In this document: in pieces, positions 45,520 to 57,676 of the stretch
Layout of the letters: each line of letters begins with the position of its first letter
Position numbering within the stretch: position 1 is the first letter of the stretch
From: Asterias rubens
Taxonomy: Eukaryota; Echinodermata; Asteroidea; Forcipulatida; Asteriidae
DNA: 64,000 nucleotides
Assembly: GCF_902459465.1 (NCBI RefSeq)
Contig: NC_047065.1
Location: 10,960,170 to 11,024,169 of the forward strand
Reading direction: 5' to 3'
Notes under the pieces: generated by a model
Databases searched by the model: none
The model's input: only the letters and a program-made list of their open reading frames with translations
Told to the model about the DNA's origin: nothing
Program-made: the position numbers and the translations under genes

Positions 45520-45800
45520 GGTCCTACTAAAAGCCGACAACTCGCCGACAACGCCGACAACTCGCCAGAGCGCCGACAACTCACCGACAACTCGTTGCAG
45601 ACACCTTAAAAACAGCAAACAAACCAACGGTTTATTAAAACTATGTGCACTATTTTATATTAACATAAATACAACGGTTTTACTTCACGAAAAGTCGTAG
45701 TTTTTTACCCGGAAAAAAAGCGAACTTCCGCGGAGCACGGTTGGACGCCATCTTGGCCTACAACCCGTGTTGCGACCATTCCATTATGGTACAGGGGTGA
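45520..45800 (+). repeat. Left terminal inverted repeat
   Basis: Outer 70 bp carry about five copies of gccgacaactc, then unique sequence. It includes gacgccatcttggcc (a YY1-type CAAGATGGCG site on the opposite strand). Confidence 0.85.
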
Positions 45801-45879
45801 GATGAATTAGCACTTCCATAACAACAGAGGGCGGGCGTCCTGTGAAAACCACAGCAGCAGTTCAGAGAAGGCACATTGT

Positions 45880-46205
45880 TGTGTGTGAGTGTGTGTGGAT
45901 TTGTAAGTACCAGACAATTTTTGATAAATAAATTCTTGATTAGCTAAATGTTTAATTTAATCCCCCTAGAGTCCTAGACTAGCTAGAACAGTGCATAATA
46001 TTATTTTCTTTAACATAACTTTGCATCTATTTTTTTTAATAAAATACTTTATAGTTTGTTTGTTCTTTCTTTTATTGGGGGGGAACAAGATAAAATTTGA
46101 AAATACCTTTAATTAAACGGGATAAGACTTGTGGGCCAGTTGAAGAATCCAATTTGTTCCTCAGTTGAGTTAGTTAAAGATTCTATTAATATTTTTACTT
46201 TTCCA

Positions 46206-46247
<42 letters not shown>

Positions 46248-46920
46248 AAATAAATATTACTTTCTTACATGACTAGATAACAAAACAAGACTATGGCCTA
46301 TGGGGTGGATGGAGAATCCAATCGTGTTTCCCAGTTGATTTATTTGAAGATTATTTATTACTTACATTCCCTATTTTTGTGTGATCTATTTCAAGGGCTT
46401 TCACAATTGTGGAAAGAGTTACCAACAGGTGAGATCCTTGTTGTTTATAGACTATTTTAACAGTATTAATACTATTTTGTTTATTTGTCGGCTATTTGAT
46501 TTAGGGCTTTCAAAGCTGGTGGGGGTGGAGGCACATACAAGATACACTTGAAAATCCACTCAAATTAATTTTGTAATTATTTTATTATAATTGAATATTT
46601 TTTTCTAATCAAAAATAGAAGCAAATTAGTTACATGGAGCGTAATCAAATTCAACAATTAGATTTAGCCAATTTGAGAAGTAATCTTAAAAATTATACCC
46701 GTAGTATATATAAGTTAACTAAGTGAAATAAAAGGATAGATTAATCCACTTCGAGAACTAAGTTGGCAACAATTGAAATGAAAAGTTTATGGATTTGATT
46801 TTTTCATTAATTCACTTCACACAGATCTAGATTTAGATACAATTCATGAAGTAAACTTAAACATAGTAGTACATATAAGTTAGCAATGATTGAAATAAAA
46901 TGGTTAACATTGTTTATATT
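45880..46920. other. Transposon interior, AT-rich
   Basis: A tgtgtg tract with a donor-like TTGTAAGTACC (~45900), a T run of more than 35 (46209-46243), and no ORF of note. Confidence 0.5.
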
Positions 46921-47520
46921 TATTTTCTTTGACAGCATTCAATGCTGAAGACAATGCACAAGGACCCGTGGCATGTCTAGTGAGAAAAAGATACAGTTTC
47001 GGCATTTCTGATTTAGCCAACTTGAGAAGTAGTCTACACAACATATCACAGATTTTTCAAGACCTTAAACATAGTAGTACATATAAGTTAACAATGAAAT
47101 GTAGACTAAGAACTTTTTGTTCACCGTTTTACAAAGTAGGGAAAGCATGCCCTGATAGTTGCAGAATTGGTATCATTGCTACTTTAGAGTCGCCTCAAAA
47201 ACAAAGTATAAATAATATTCAACTACCAATAAGGTGCAGTGTCTTTAATTTAAGTTACGTGTATATTATGCAATTTACAGAAACATGGATAATTTGCATA
47301 AATTGAAAATTGTTGTATGTCAACTCTTTTTTGTACATGCCCTGATAGTTGCAGAATTGGTATCATTGCTACCTCAAAGTCACCTCACAAACAAAGTATA
47401 AAATATATTCAATTACCAATAAGGTCCGGTGTTTTTAATTTAAGTTACGTGTATGTCAAATTCAGAAGTATATTATGCAATATATGGAAATGTGTCTTCT
47501 CATGTTTAAATGTAGACTAA
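46920..47520 (+). repeat. Internal duplications inside the transposon
   Basis: catgccctgatagttgcaga recurs at 47146 and 47336 (190-bp period), continuing through aattggtatcattgctac and aagttacgtgtat. gatttagccaacttgagaag (~47011) has a relative at 46663. The 125-aa ORF at 46929-47306 begins just before this; it follows a fair acceptor (tttctttgacag) but has no recognisable domain. Confidence 0.65.
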
Positions 47521-49719
47521 GAATTTTTTTTCACCTTTTTATTGGGGATGGGGGGATTCCTAGTAATCTACACAACAAGATCTACTTTACCCTATACGAT
47601 TTGCCAGTGTTTTGGTACAAAGTTTGGGTTTACGTTTCTGTGTAAACTTAGTTTTAATTCCATTTATATCAGGCCAAGACATAACATTCTAAGTCGGATA
47701 TTCACAGTCATGAAATCTCCATACATACAATTAGTAGAGAGAGAGAGAAAAGTAGCACCCCTGATGGATTTAAAAAAAGGAAACTAAATTACTATCAAGT
47801 AAATCTCCTGAGGCGATAATTAAAGAAGAGATATAAAAGGACATTATAGATAGACGATCTGAAACATGGCTTAAAGTATAAAAATATAGCAGTTTAAACT
47901 AAAAAACACAACTGGGTATTTAAATAAAAGTTCGGTAAAAGAGAGATTCTGGTAATTAATGCAAAACGCACTATTAAATTGAGGATAAAAATAAGCAACA
48001 AGTTGTTTGAATTGGCAAGGCAACTAGAAAGTTAAACATTTTTAGGTCAAGAGGACCTCCTGGCCAGGGACTAATAAATGATTTCTGAGAGAATGTGTAA
48101 AGGAGGATAACCAATGGATAATTTGTATCTTTAACACATTCAAGGGAATCTGTGAAAAAGAGAAGGATGGGCAGCATTGGAACCGCCCGAATGCAAACAC
48201 AGGACGATGAAGAATACAGTGTACTTATAAATTAATCTGAAACCGTGGTGGATTTGTATAGCAAAGTTTGGTTTTAAGACATTTTATTTACCATTATTTA
48301 ATACAGAATTAGGCCAGTAGGCAAACTTGTTTTGCACCGGGCGAAAGAGCACTGTTGGCTTATTGCTATCGATAAGGTTTTCTTTAGATCATCAATAGCT
48401 ATCCTGGGGAAAGAATCTTAATTATACAAGGTCAGTGATTGACGTCGGCTTCATGGTCACGCGGCGTAGTTTGTTCACTAAAGTGGTTTCGGCCAATCAA
48501 AGTGCTTCAATGAGCTCCCGTCAATCATGATTGACGGGACAGATGATGTTGATGCCACTCTGACAGCTGTCAATGGCCCGCTGATTTCTTCATGTTCAAA
48601 TTTCGAAGTGTTTTGTATTAATTTCAGTTGGATGAAGTCTTAAGCGTCATCCGAGTCATATTTAAAATAAGATTTATTATAGTCATCACATGAAAACCGT
48701 TGCATATCGTATTTCCACCAATGCTAAGTTTCAAATGATTTTAAAACGGCTTTCTTTATGCGTGAGGGACGGACATCAATGAATTGGAAATAGATGTTCT
48801 ATTATTGTGTTCAAACTTGAAAGTTGTATCAAATATTATGTGTCAGTAGTTATAGGAACAGACGTCACAGTAACAAGATTATAGCAAAAAAGGTATAAGC
48901 TGGATATTTTCACAACTATTATAAGACACGTTAATATAAGTTTTGGGGTTATGTGACTGCCGGCCCTCACTTTTTAAAATTAAACTAGGAACCACAAGGT
49001 ATTAATTAGTGCATGACTTGCGGTATTCATTTCTGGAAAGCTGGTGAAGTGAGTTGAGTAAATATAGGAGGACATAGGTTGTATTTGGTCCGTGAGGGAA
49101 CGGAAAAATACACACCAATGTGGGTTGACAATATATACGTCGAATGGTAATATCCTAAAATAATTTTAAAAGTGTTTATACCTCCATTGCGTGAAATGTA
49201 AAACCAACAAGAATGTTTTCACGTTAAAAAAATATTGAATTACTTGTGCTGGGAAACGTGCATGCAATTTTCAACAACCTGGTCTACCTTACCGAGCATC
49301 ATTATTTATTTTATTTTTATGTATTTTTTTTTTTTTTAAAGATGGATATTTCTCTGTTAGTTGAAGTACTGTTTAATTTATTTCAGAAGTTTTATCGGAA
49401 GATCAGCAGTAATCATAAAGTTTACCGTTTTTATGCTGCTCTTTCACATGCAATTTTCTTGTCTCCTATTATTTTTCTGTGACTCTGAACAATTGAGAAC
49501 ATTAATAAAATAAATTTCATAAAATTGGATGTAAAATTAATAAAATAAATTTCACATATTGAATGTAGGCTAAGTTTTTTATTGTTAATAATAATCATCA
49601 ACATCCCTATCTTAATCATGTCACGAATGAGGCGAGGATAAATCTAGTTGCAATAAAACCGGGCCAATGCCAACCCCACCCGCCCGCGCACTGTTCTCCC
49701 CCCCCCCCCCGATCTTGTG
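47521..49719. other. Transposon interior, unassigned
   Basis: AT-rich with a perfect 22-bp palindrome at 48517-48538 (cccgtcaatca and its complement) and a C run at 49709-49710. No coding region recognised. Confidence 0.45.
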
Positions 49720-50000
49720 TCACCCCTGTACCATAATGGAATGGTCGCAACACGGGTTGTCGGCCAAGATGGCGTCCAACCGTGCTCCGCGGATGTTCGC
49801 TTTTTTTCCGGGTAAAAAACTACGACTTTTCGTGAAGTAAAGCCGTTGTATTTATGTTATTATAAAATTGTGCACATAGTTTTAATAAACCGTTGGTTTG
49901 TTTGCTGTTTTTAAGGTGTCTGCAACGAGTTGTCGGCGAGTTGTCGGCGCTCTGGCGAGTTGTCGGCGTTGTCGGCGAGTTGTCGGCTTTTAGTAGGACC
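49720..50000 (-). repeat. Right terminal inverted repeat
   Basis: Mirror of 45520-45800. The outer end carries repeated gagttgtcggc motifs (49927-49989), the kind of subterminal array transposases often bind. Confidence 0.85.
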
Positions 50001-50001
50001 G

Positions 50002-50009
50002 CCAAACGC
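50002..50009 (+). repeat. Target-site duplication, right copy
   Basis: CCAAACGC one base after the right terminal repeat. Confidence 0.65.
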
Positions 50010-50119
50010 TGGCCGTCGCAAGTGCTAGCAGCCAGCATGTGGAACAAAACAAAAAAACTGCCTCCTGATCCTGGCAGGAGGTTTATTATACAGCGCCCTC
50101 CAGTGACAGTTAAGTTGCC

Positions 50120-50291
50120 CTCCAACCCGGAAGTGAAATTTACACGCGTGCGTTGGCATTGTGCAACTACATGTATAAGATAACTCCACTCACTTTGTAT
50201 ACAAATACAATACAAACGTGGTGTGTAGTAAACTGTTGTCTACTGTGGGACTGGGATCTACATACCCATAAGAACATTTACAACCGATAAG
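50120..50291 (+). promoter_or_regulatory. Possible promoter and first exon
   Basis: An ETS-type site (acccggaagtg, ~50130) lies before a stretch ending in a strong donor, GATAAG|GTAAGTCAG (50290/50291). No downstream coding exon found, so weak. Confidence 0.2.
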
Positions 50292-50391
50292 GTAAGTCAG
50301 AATTGTATGACATTATTGTTAATCATAATATTTGTACTAAATTGTAGTAAATAATGAATGCCGTAATTTCGTAAATAACGCAAATGAGGGA

Positions 50392-50530
50392 AAAGTTTCC
50401 GTATGGCGCCACCACTTTTTCATTCGAAATAAATAAAAAATATAGTATCTAATTTACCTGATTGATATATCCCTTTTTGTAAAAATGAGTGAAAAAGTGA
50501 TGGCGCCATACGGAAAGTTATCCCAAATGA
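50392..50530. mobile_element. ~135-bp inverted-repeat element
   Basis: Arms aagtttccgtatggcgccac and gtgatggcgccatacggaaa with cactttttca inside; AT-rich loop. Foldback/MITE type. Confidence 0.75.
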
Positions 50531-51180
50531 GTAATAATGTCGTATTAATGACCTTTCGCTTTGGGCCGATTCAAATTCTACCTTTCAATTCTGCTTCAGC
50601 AGGGTGCATGACCCTACTTCTAGAAACCGTATAAAATAAGGTTTACATGTATAGTTCATGAATCCTAGCCCTAATGCGTGTAGTGCCACCAGTGGTGGTA
50701 GTGGTAGGACGTCAGTCGTCAGTCAGTGCCACTGCAGTGAGTGAGTGACGTCCTGGGTATGCTTCTTTCTTTACAATGCGAACAACAGTTTGACTAAAAA
50801 CAAGTGAATACTAAACTTTTCTTTATTTCTTACCTGTTTGTCCGTTCATATAATTATTCTAATCTACGGCTAAGTGTCCCCCACTACACTTTCAATGAGT
50901 TAACAGCTAACAATATTATATATCCATGGATGAAATTATTTCCAAAAATAAGTTCGAAGTTCTGCACTGGCGATGTGATCAATGTACCAATTTGTAGTGT
51001 GAGCTCATAAGTCATATGTGCGCATGGCTTTGAGTTCAGTGCCACGATTGGCATGTCGGGCACAATCTTTCGTAAAACAAGCAAGAAGTAAACAAAGTTT
51101 GCGTCGTAACAAAAAGGGCAGCTTGTGCAAATGAAAAAAGGCTAAGTCAAGTGTCACATCTCCTACTGAGTACTGTACCA
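50531..51180. other. Unassigned spacer
   Basis: A short gtcagt/gtgagt-rich tract (50670-50755) and no gene recognised. Confidence 0.35.
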
Positions 51181-51184
51181 CTTG

Positions 51185-51570
51185 CTGTCAATTTGCCGTC
51201 AACTCGCTTGGTGCTGTCAACTCACCTTCAATATGCATTTAAAATCCACAAAAAGGCATAAATTTAAACTGTTAAGTATAATTACTTTATTATATTAGCT
51301 AAAAGAGAATTTACTAACAGACTAAAGGTTACATTTCGGTTATAAAAATTAAAGAGTTTTTTTCTCGTGGAAAAATATCTCTAATGCAGCAAAGCCATCG
51401 GCCGCCATCTTTTTCACAGGGTTTGTATACATGGTCAACAAAGGGCGCTTTCCTGCTTAGTCGCAGTGCATAGTATACTATGTACTACTCTTGGTGTTAA
51501 TTGATCGCTTGACATCTTGGGTTAAGACTAATCCATCTATGTAGTGGTTGTATATGGCGAGTTGTCGGCA
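51185..51570 (+). repeat. Possible diverged relative of the transposon terminal repeat
   Basis: ttgccgtcaactcg and gctgtcaactcacc resemble the subterminal gccgacaactc repeats. Further on, atcggccgccatcttttt matches the gacgccatcttgg position, and ggcgagttgtcggc appears at 51554. Overall identity looks low. Confidence 0.35.
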
Positions 51571-52410
51571 AATTGATCAATGCAAGAAAGTGTTTACAAG
51601 CAAGTTCATACAGGAAAGGCAATGGGAGGCGTCAATTTCAATTTTCTTTTCTAAAAATATCATCATCAAAGGATCAAAATCAAAATTTCATCTCACCATT
51701 CTAGCAGTTCCAGCTACAAGGAATATGTCAGTAAAACTTCAGTTTCAGTTTCCTCAATAAGGTAAAAATATGAAAAATCTAGGCTGTAAATTATTTTGCA
51801 CGAGACTCCGTTGCATGCAACGGAGGAGTTCAACCTGGGCTAGGTTGCACCTAGTCTTGGTTAAAGACTCTCCTGGATTTGTGACGCTATCTCCCCCCAA
51901 AATCAGGGGCGGGCTCTGCGCCCTGCGGGAAACCTACGCACGCGCATTATGTTTACAAGCTTTCATTTGAGCCATTGCTCGAAAAAGTCCCACAATTATT
52001 AGAAGCAGTGAAATAAAGTGCTCAAAATTAGTTTTTGTCGGGATCCCGACAATATCACGTGACCAATTCTTATGTGTTTTATAAGAAATGTATTAAATTT
52101 TTTTCATGGTTCTTGACCAATGACCATTAAAAGTAAAAGTTAAACTTTTTCGTTAGAGCGGGTGATACTCTCTGAAATATGTACCATTCACTATCGAAAA
52201 AAATCAATTTTTCAATGTTTGGGGCAAAAAATCTGACAAATTGCTTTTTGTCATGATTGGCTGAGGTGAGGTTCAGTCCGCTATCGTCTCCACGAACCTC
52301 AATCCTCTAGGTAGGAGTAGGTGCACCCCACTAAATAAACACTCATGTATTAGAGTAAGTATTTGTATTATTACAAATAGCAAAACGATTCCGTATCTGG
52401 TAAACTATTA
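51571..52410. other. Unassigned spacer
   Basis: A short inverted motif (actccgttgcatgcaacggagg, split by its own centre, ~51805) and no gene. Confidence 0.35.
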
Positions 52411-52415
52411 TACAT

Positions 52416-52541
52416 ACTTGACTGGCAATGAGGTAACTAGTGTACGTCTACTCCTGAAGGGAAATAGGCCCCTCTTCTGGTCACTCACAGGCCCGAGAGG
52501 GGGAATAGACGTACACTAGTTACTGAATTATGCCAGTCAAT
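52416..52541. repeat. Inverted repeat (~38-bp arms)
   Basis: ttgactggcaatgaggtaac...gtacgtctactcc and ggaatagacgtacactagtt...gccagtcaa are complementary. Confidence 0.8.
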
Positions 52542-53380
52542 ATGTGTTTTATAACACAGTTGGTCTTAAATGTGAATATAGGAACAGAAATCTGGAAAAG
52601 AAAGAAAGTTGTGTAGTTGCTGTTCACAGTTCAAGTCAAGAGAGGGCGCTATAACCGGGCACTATTTTCAAATAAAAAGTGCCCGCTCGGGAACTAGTTC
52701 CCGCAAAACGCGCACGCGCGAGCCGATCAGTAGACTATATATTATTATTAGTTCATCCCACGTGACCGTGTTTCAGCCAACCAGAATACGGAAAAAGCAA
52801 GAGGTGTGTTATAATTTAAATTATTATCACGGAAAGTTGTAGTTTATTTAACTACACAGATTACAATTTTAATAAAGAGTGAAAATATTGTGTTTAACAA
52901 AAACAAAGTTTTAAATCCGAGATATAAGAATGGTAAATGTCGAGTTTAGGTAAAGCTTATTAAAAAAAATTGTTTGTCCATGTCCATACTGTAAATGATC
53001 AACAGCGCCCTCTATGTTGTCCAGAACTTGAAAAGGTTGAACACTGCAAATCAGGAACAGCACCCTCTACTGATTGTCTGGCCAAGGCATTTGGAGATAA
53101 CAGTGCATAGTTGAAACACAATGTTCCCATCTAGATCACAGCCCTTGTTAGTTTAGCCTGAACATCTGACGTCAGTCACACGTTGAGATGCATGAACAAC
53201 TTGTTTATAAATATACTTTTATTATGAAAATAAATCGCCTAACATCACAACAAGGTGAGGGCTGGATGAAACTAATTTAGGCTGTCAATCCAAATCGTCT
53301 GTTACTAGGGGCATGTTGCCACCTACTCCTGGGGCTGAAACAGAGTCCCCCCCCCCTCACAGTCCGTAATGATGGGTGTC
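52542..53380. other. Unassigned spacer
   Basis: No gene recognised. Short recurring agcgccctcta-type strings (52999, 53060) are common in this genome's intergenic DNA. Confidence 0.35.
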
Positions 53381-53384
53381 ATCC

Positions 53385-53540
53385 ACAGAGTGCCTGGTTG
53401 GTAAAGCAGAATGCAAATCTTTCCAAACTTTTTACAAAGCAATTGTGGGTATGTCTTGCTCAAGAGCTCAAGTGTTAAGACTGGGATTTGAACCACACTC
53501 CGCTGTTGACAACACCAGAGCTTGGGTCCGGTGGTCCAGT
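53385..53540 (-). repeat. tRNA-derived SINE
   Basis: Minus strand carries the B-box-like gtggttcaaatcccagtc, preceded by caagctctggtgttg and followed by aacacttgagctcttgag. These are shared with the SINE at 33439-33560. Confidence 0.55.
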
Positions 53541-53635
53541 CACATTAGGCCAATAAAACTAGTTACTGGCCTTTAGAACAAACAGTAACGGAAGGTTTGG
53601 GCTTGTAAGCTGACATCTCTACTGTAAGTGGAACT

Positions 53636-53884
53636 GGGCCCAATTTCATGGCTCTGCTTACCGTCGAATTCTGCGCTTACGATAAAGATTCCCCGCTTAC
53701 ATGCAAGCAACGAATTTCTGCGCTAACCTTGTAGGCATAGAATGCCTAGTAAAGTGGACTACGCACGCGCAGAAGCTCAAATTTGCCGCTAACCCGTGAA
53801 TACGCTTGGCATAAGCACAGAATTTCCTGCTTCCGTAAGCGCCGATTCCGTGCTTACGGTAAGCAGACCCATGAAACTGGGCCC
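53636..53884. mobile_element. 249-bp inverted-repeat element (gggcccaatttcatgg family)
   Basis: Left end gggcccaatttcatggctct then gcttaccg; the right end is the complement of gggcccagtttcatgggtct then gcttaccg, two mismatches in 28. No ORF. Its right half (read in reverse) matches the tandem units at 15640-16232. Confidence 0.9.
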
Positions 53885-54480
53885 TGTTCAAGAAGTTGTT
53901 TTCAGCAGAAATCAGGTAATTCAAAATAAAACAAATGTGTTTGGCTAAAAAGGCAACTAGGTATGTGGATTGGGTTTTCAGTTCCTACTAGATTGTGTGG
54001 GGTCTGCCCTGGAACACAACACTGGGGTTTCCCTCTCGAATTTCAAACCGAAACGTCCTTCTCTCTGTGATTCTTGGCCAGTACAGTGATTTTAAAAGTT
54101 AGCTTTTCGTACAGTGATTTTAAAAGTTAGCTTTTCAACAAATCCTTAACTAATAATTTGACTTTTGGGCAGAAAACTCATTGATTCTCAATTTCCCTGC
54201 AGAGTTTCATAAAATCAGGACCTGCTTGCCAACAGTTTGCATCTGTAGCTTCTAGATAGACGACCACATCCCGTCTCTTCTCTGGAACATCTGTAAGTTG
54301 CTCTCAATTTTCTGATTTGTATTAATCCTCCTGCCATACTTGAGGAAACCAACTGATGCGCCCAAATGCCCACCGGAACTTTAAACCTTTCAAAAGGAAC
54401 TCCAGGCAAGGTCAAATAAAGTTGTGCACAAAATAGGGAAGAATGTTGTAAACTTTAATTTTGACTGTCGGTGATGTCGA
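53885..54480. other. Unassigned spacer
   Basis: A direct repeat of about 29 bp (gtacagtgattttaaaagtt + agcttttc) at 54080 and 54108; otherwise nothing. Confidence 0.4.
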
Positions 54481-54499
54481 ATCAAAACAGCCTTTAAGT

Positions 54500-54703
54500 T
54501 TCATTTCAACAATTAAGAACCCAGGGGTCGATTTCACAAAGAGTTAGGACTCGTCTTATCTTGAGTTAGGACGAGTTACTCGTCCTAACTTAGGGTTGAT
54601 CTTAAGGTAGAATGCTACAGTGCAGGGTTAGGACTCGTCCTAAGTCCTAAGATAAGTTAGGAAGAGTTTTGTGAAATCGACGGCAGTAATTGTTGAAATG
54701 AAA
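54500..54703. mobile_element. ~200-bp inverted-repeat element (gtcgatttcacaaa family)
   Basis: Outer arms tttcatttcaacaatta and its complement flank inner arms gtcgatttcacaaa/tttgtgaaatcgac. The core is a set of aggactcgtcctaa repeats in both orientations. Confidence 0.85.
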
Positions 54704-55081
54704 ATGACGTCATGTTCACAAACTTGCTCTAAAAAAACCAGGAAAAAAACGAATCATCCCCTTATACAAATGTACTGATTTATTTTTCTCAGAGTAAGGA
54801 TCTTGCAGTCGTTTGTTTTTGTAATTAAAATGTGATTATGAAATGATTAGACCTATGTCTATCAATAATGTACTTTGAGTGACACATTCCGAATAAGCTT
54901 AAGTTTGGAACGGGAACACACACACACACACACCACCAAACAATGGAATACACACTGGATCCATCAATCATGTCTTATGAAGATAAATTTTATTTTAGTC
55001 ATTTGTAAACAAAGTTGTAATGGAAAGTTTATCTTGTACAAAAAGAATTCCAAATGCAGCAACTTGATATTCTTAGACACA

Positions 55082-55463
55082 TTAAAGGTAGTGGACACTA
55101 TTGGTAATTACTCAAAATATTTTTTACCATAAAACCTTTCTTGGTGACGAGTAATGGGGAGAGGTTGATGGTACAAAACATTGTGAGAAACGACTCCCTC
55201 TGAAGTGCCATAGTTTTTGAGAAAGAAGTAATTTTCCACGAATTTGATTTCGAGACCTCAGATTTAGAACTTGAGGTCTCGAAATCAACCATCTAAACGC
55301 ACACAACTTCGTGTGACATTGGTGTTTTTTCTTTCATCATTATCTTGCAAATTCGATGACCGATTGAGCTCAAATTTTCACAGGTTTTTTATTTTATGCT
55401 TATGTTCAGATACACCAACTGTGAAGGCTATTCTGTGACATTTACCAATAGTGTCCACTCTTT
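55082..55463 (-). mobile_element. TTAA-type inverted-repeat element
   Basis: Starts ttaaaggtagtggacactat and ends accaatagtgtccactcttt; the central palindrome (cgagacctcagatttagaac/ttgaggtctcg) is intact. Confidence 0.9.
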
Positions 55464-55599
55464 GAGCGATTCTCACTTTTAGGAAAAGATGGCGCAACAA
55501 AATGTTTAGAACAAATTAATGGCAACCAGTCAAATACCAGATGTCACATGACGCTTCAGCTGGTAGCCCTCAGTCCGATTTCACAGACCTACCTTAAGC

Positions 55600-56070
55600 A
55601 CCTCTCAGCCTAGCACCAACAACAAATTTGCTTTAAACAAAATTGGTAACAAGCCAAAGTAATCAACGTAATCATATTGCATCTTTGACTCGTATCCTGC
55701 TTTGTTTTGCTCAGCAGAAATGTGTTTTTTTATTTTTTTTGCTTAAAAGTGTAGCTTTATATAAGTGCGATAAGCAAATTAATTTTGTGCTGAGCGAATT
55801 TTGGAGTTTAAACCTGATTACAAAAAGATCATGATGGATCAAAATTAATCTTAATTCATGTAGTTAATGATAAATCTGCTTAATCAGAAATTTTTGGCAA
55901 ATAAAACAAAACACATTTTCTGCCAACAAAACATACACATTTTCTGCTTAGCCCAAACAAGCAGCAAGTGGTAAATAGACATGGAGTTTGCACTGGTATC
56001 ACAGCTGTTTCATGCTTTGCCATTTAAAGTGCTAAGCAGCTCTCTGAAAATGGTCCAAGACTAACCACAG
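55600..56070. repeat. Scrambled pieces of gcccaatttcat-family elements
   Basis: gtatcctgctttgttttgct, cagcagaaatgtg and gctaagcagctct match landmarks of the elements at 26872 and 56240, in a disordered, decayed context. Confidence 0.5.
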
Positions 56071-56239
56071 GTTTTCATAAAATTGGGGAACCATACCCAT
56101 TCACAGTACCATGTTTACAATTATGTTTTTGTATACACATTTAAAAGAGACTGAACAAGTTTAATGAGGTAGCAGAAATTGGTGATAACTGGTGACTTCG
56201 TGATGGAAACATTCTGTTTTTATAATCGTACAACGATGG

Positions 56240-56421
56240 CCCTGGCCTACGTTCATAGAGCTTTATAAGCATTAAATGTTTGCTAAGCAAAACCAAATTA
56301 TGCTTACCAGAGTATTAAAGGTAACCAGCCAAAATACCAGGTCATGTGTACACAATGTGACTAGTATCCTGCTTTTCTTCGCTCAGCAGAAAGCTGTTTT
56401 GAGCAGCTCTGAAATTGGGCC
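56240..56421. mobile_element. Small inverted-repeat element (gcccaatttcat family)
   Basis: Right end gagcagctctgaaattgggcc mirrors the left ttcatagagcttta. The interior gtatcctgcttttcttcgct recurs in 26872-27049. Confidence 0.65.
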
Positions 56422-56460
56422 GTTTACATGTAGGCCCTTTTGCGAACCACGGCTTAGTCT

Positions 56461-56670
56461 AAGGGCCATGTCACACGAGGCAATTTACAGGCAACCAGTT
56501 CCAGGCATTCTCCAAGAAGAGAAAGCATTCACATTCCAGTGTTCACCTATTTCTCTTGTGGATCGTAAGACAATGTTTGACTTGTGTGCTACCTAAGTGG
56601 TCCTGTAGCATGCACTGCAGTTGGTTTCCTCCAAGTTGGCTGTAAAAGTTGCCTCGTGTGACAAGGCCTT
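56461..56670. mobile_element. 210-bp inverted-repeat element
   Basis: Left arm aagggccatgtcacacgagg + caa and right arm ttgcctcgtgtgacaaggcctt pair over about 35 bp. No ORF. Confidence 0.85.
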
Positions 56671-56689
56671 AACGCTCCTAAGCTGTAGC

Positions 56690-56860
56690 CGAAGATGGAG
56701 CATAAGCCTTTGTTTAAGCTGGAGCCAAAGTTGGAGTCTAGGCCGGAGCTTATAAGCTGGAGCCTATAAGTGGAAGCCTATAAGTTGGAACATGTAACCT
56801 CGAGCCTGAAGCAGATGCCTAAACTGAAGCATAAGCTAGATCCTATGCAGTGGTTTCAAA
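56690..56860 (+). repeat. Degenerate ~16-18-bp repeat (agctggagcctata)
   Basis: Eight or so loose copies of gctggagcctataag-like text. Confidence 0.6.
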
Positions 56861-57600
56861 AATAGCCACTGTGTGTATTTTCCCATTGTCTGCCTAGTAC
56901 TGAGCATGTGCATTTATATCCAAGATAAAATGGAGTACCCTGTAAGCCTGCTGCTACCAATTAACATCTCCTGATACAAACTGGGAAATTGTAAACCATC
57001 TCTTCAAATTAATGTAATCTTCACATTTAATGTTCAGATTTGTCTAAGCTTAGCTGTTCAGAATGCGTTTCAATATACTTCGTTATTTTTCGGCAGTTTT
57101 ATTGTTCTTCAACACTTCAATTCTCCATTTTCAGTTTGGAAAATAAATTATATTTTTCCCACAATTTCTCTGTAAGCCTTTATCTTGATCCTCTCAAATT
57201 GGAACCACAACTGATTTTGTGTAATGCTCATGTATATTATTTTCTCGGTGGAAAGTAGAAAATGAATTCGTTCCCAAATAAACCAGGGTATGTTTTACCA
57301 CCACCTGTCTTTTAAACCACCTCCATGTCCCAGGGAAACTGAAATTATCACATACTATTTACAAAATTATAAGTTATTGTTTGATTCTCTTTCAACATTT
57401 AATAAATATTTATCTCTAAGATGTTTTTTTCCATCTAAAGGTATATTTTATTCGGACTGATATTCAAAATAAAATCTAATATTTTCCAAATATGTAAACA
57501 ATAAAAAAAATGGAGGGCTGCTTCAACAATTAACTCACAATGAGCGTTTAAAACAAAATCCAATTTCGTTCAATATAAATTATAAGCAATCAAAAGGTTT
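56861..57600. other. Unassigned spacer
   Basis: AT-rich with no gene recognised; it borders the 3' end of the minus-strand hydrolase gene. Confidence 0.4.
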
Positions 57601-57607
57601 TGAAGAT

Positions 57608-57613
57608 TTTATT
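57608..57613 (-). terminator. Poly(A) signal AATAAA
   Basis: Minus-strand AATAAA (in ttgaataaaatc) 64 nt past the hydrolase stop codon. Confidence 0.6.
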
Positions 57614-57676
57614 CAAATCTGAGTTGAACCGTGAATTGGTTAGTGTAAAGATTGATATCTTCAAAATTTGCATAGA

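Larger units (their letters stand above)
45519..50001. mobile_element. 4.5-kb transposon with 281-bp terminal inverted repeats (Mutator-like)
   Basis: The 281-bp ends (45520-45800 and 49720-50000) are inverted and nearly identical. They begin ggtcctactaaaagccgaca and end at gtacaggggtga. Flanking CCAAACGC on both sides is an apparent 8-bp target duplication. Long terminal repeats with an 8-9-bp duplication are typical of Mutator-like elements; hAT and P elements also make 8 bp but usually have short ends. The interior is AT-rich with no transposase-like ORF, so this copy is non-autonomous or decayed. Confidence 0.75.

Noticed and set aside
46209..46243. Poly(T) as the tail of a retrogene on the minus strand
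   Set aside because: No ORF or processed-gene sequence lies on the expected side and no target duplication flanks it.
46929..47306. Transposase ORF inside the 4.5-kb element
   Set aside because: 125 aa with no zinc-finger or DDE-like pattern visible, and partly built from a 190-bp duplication.
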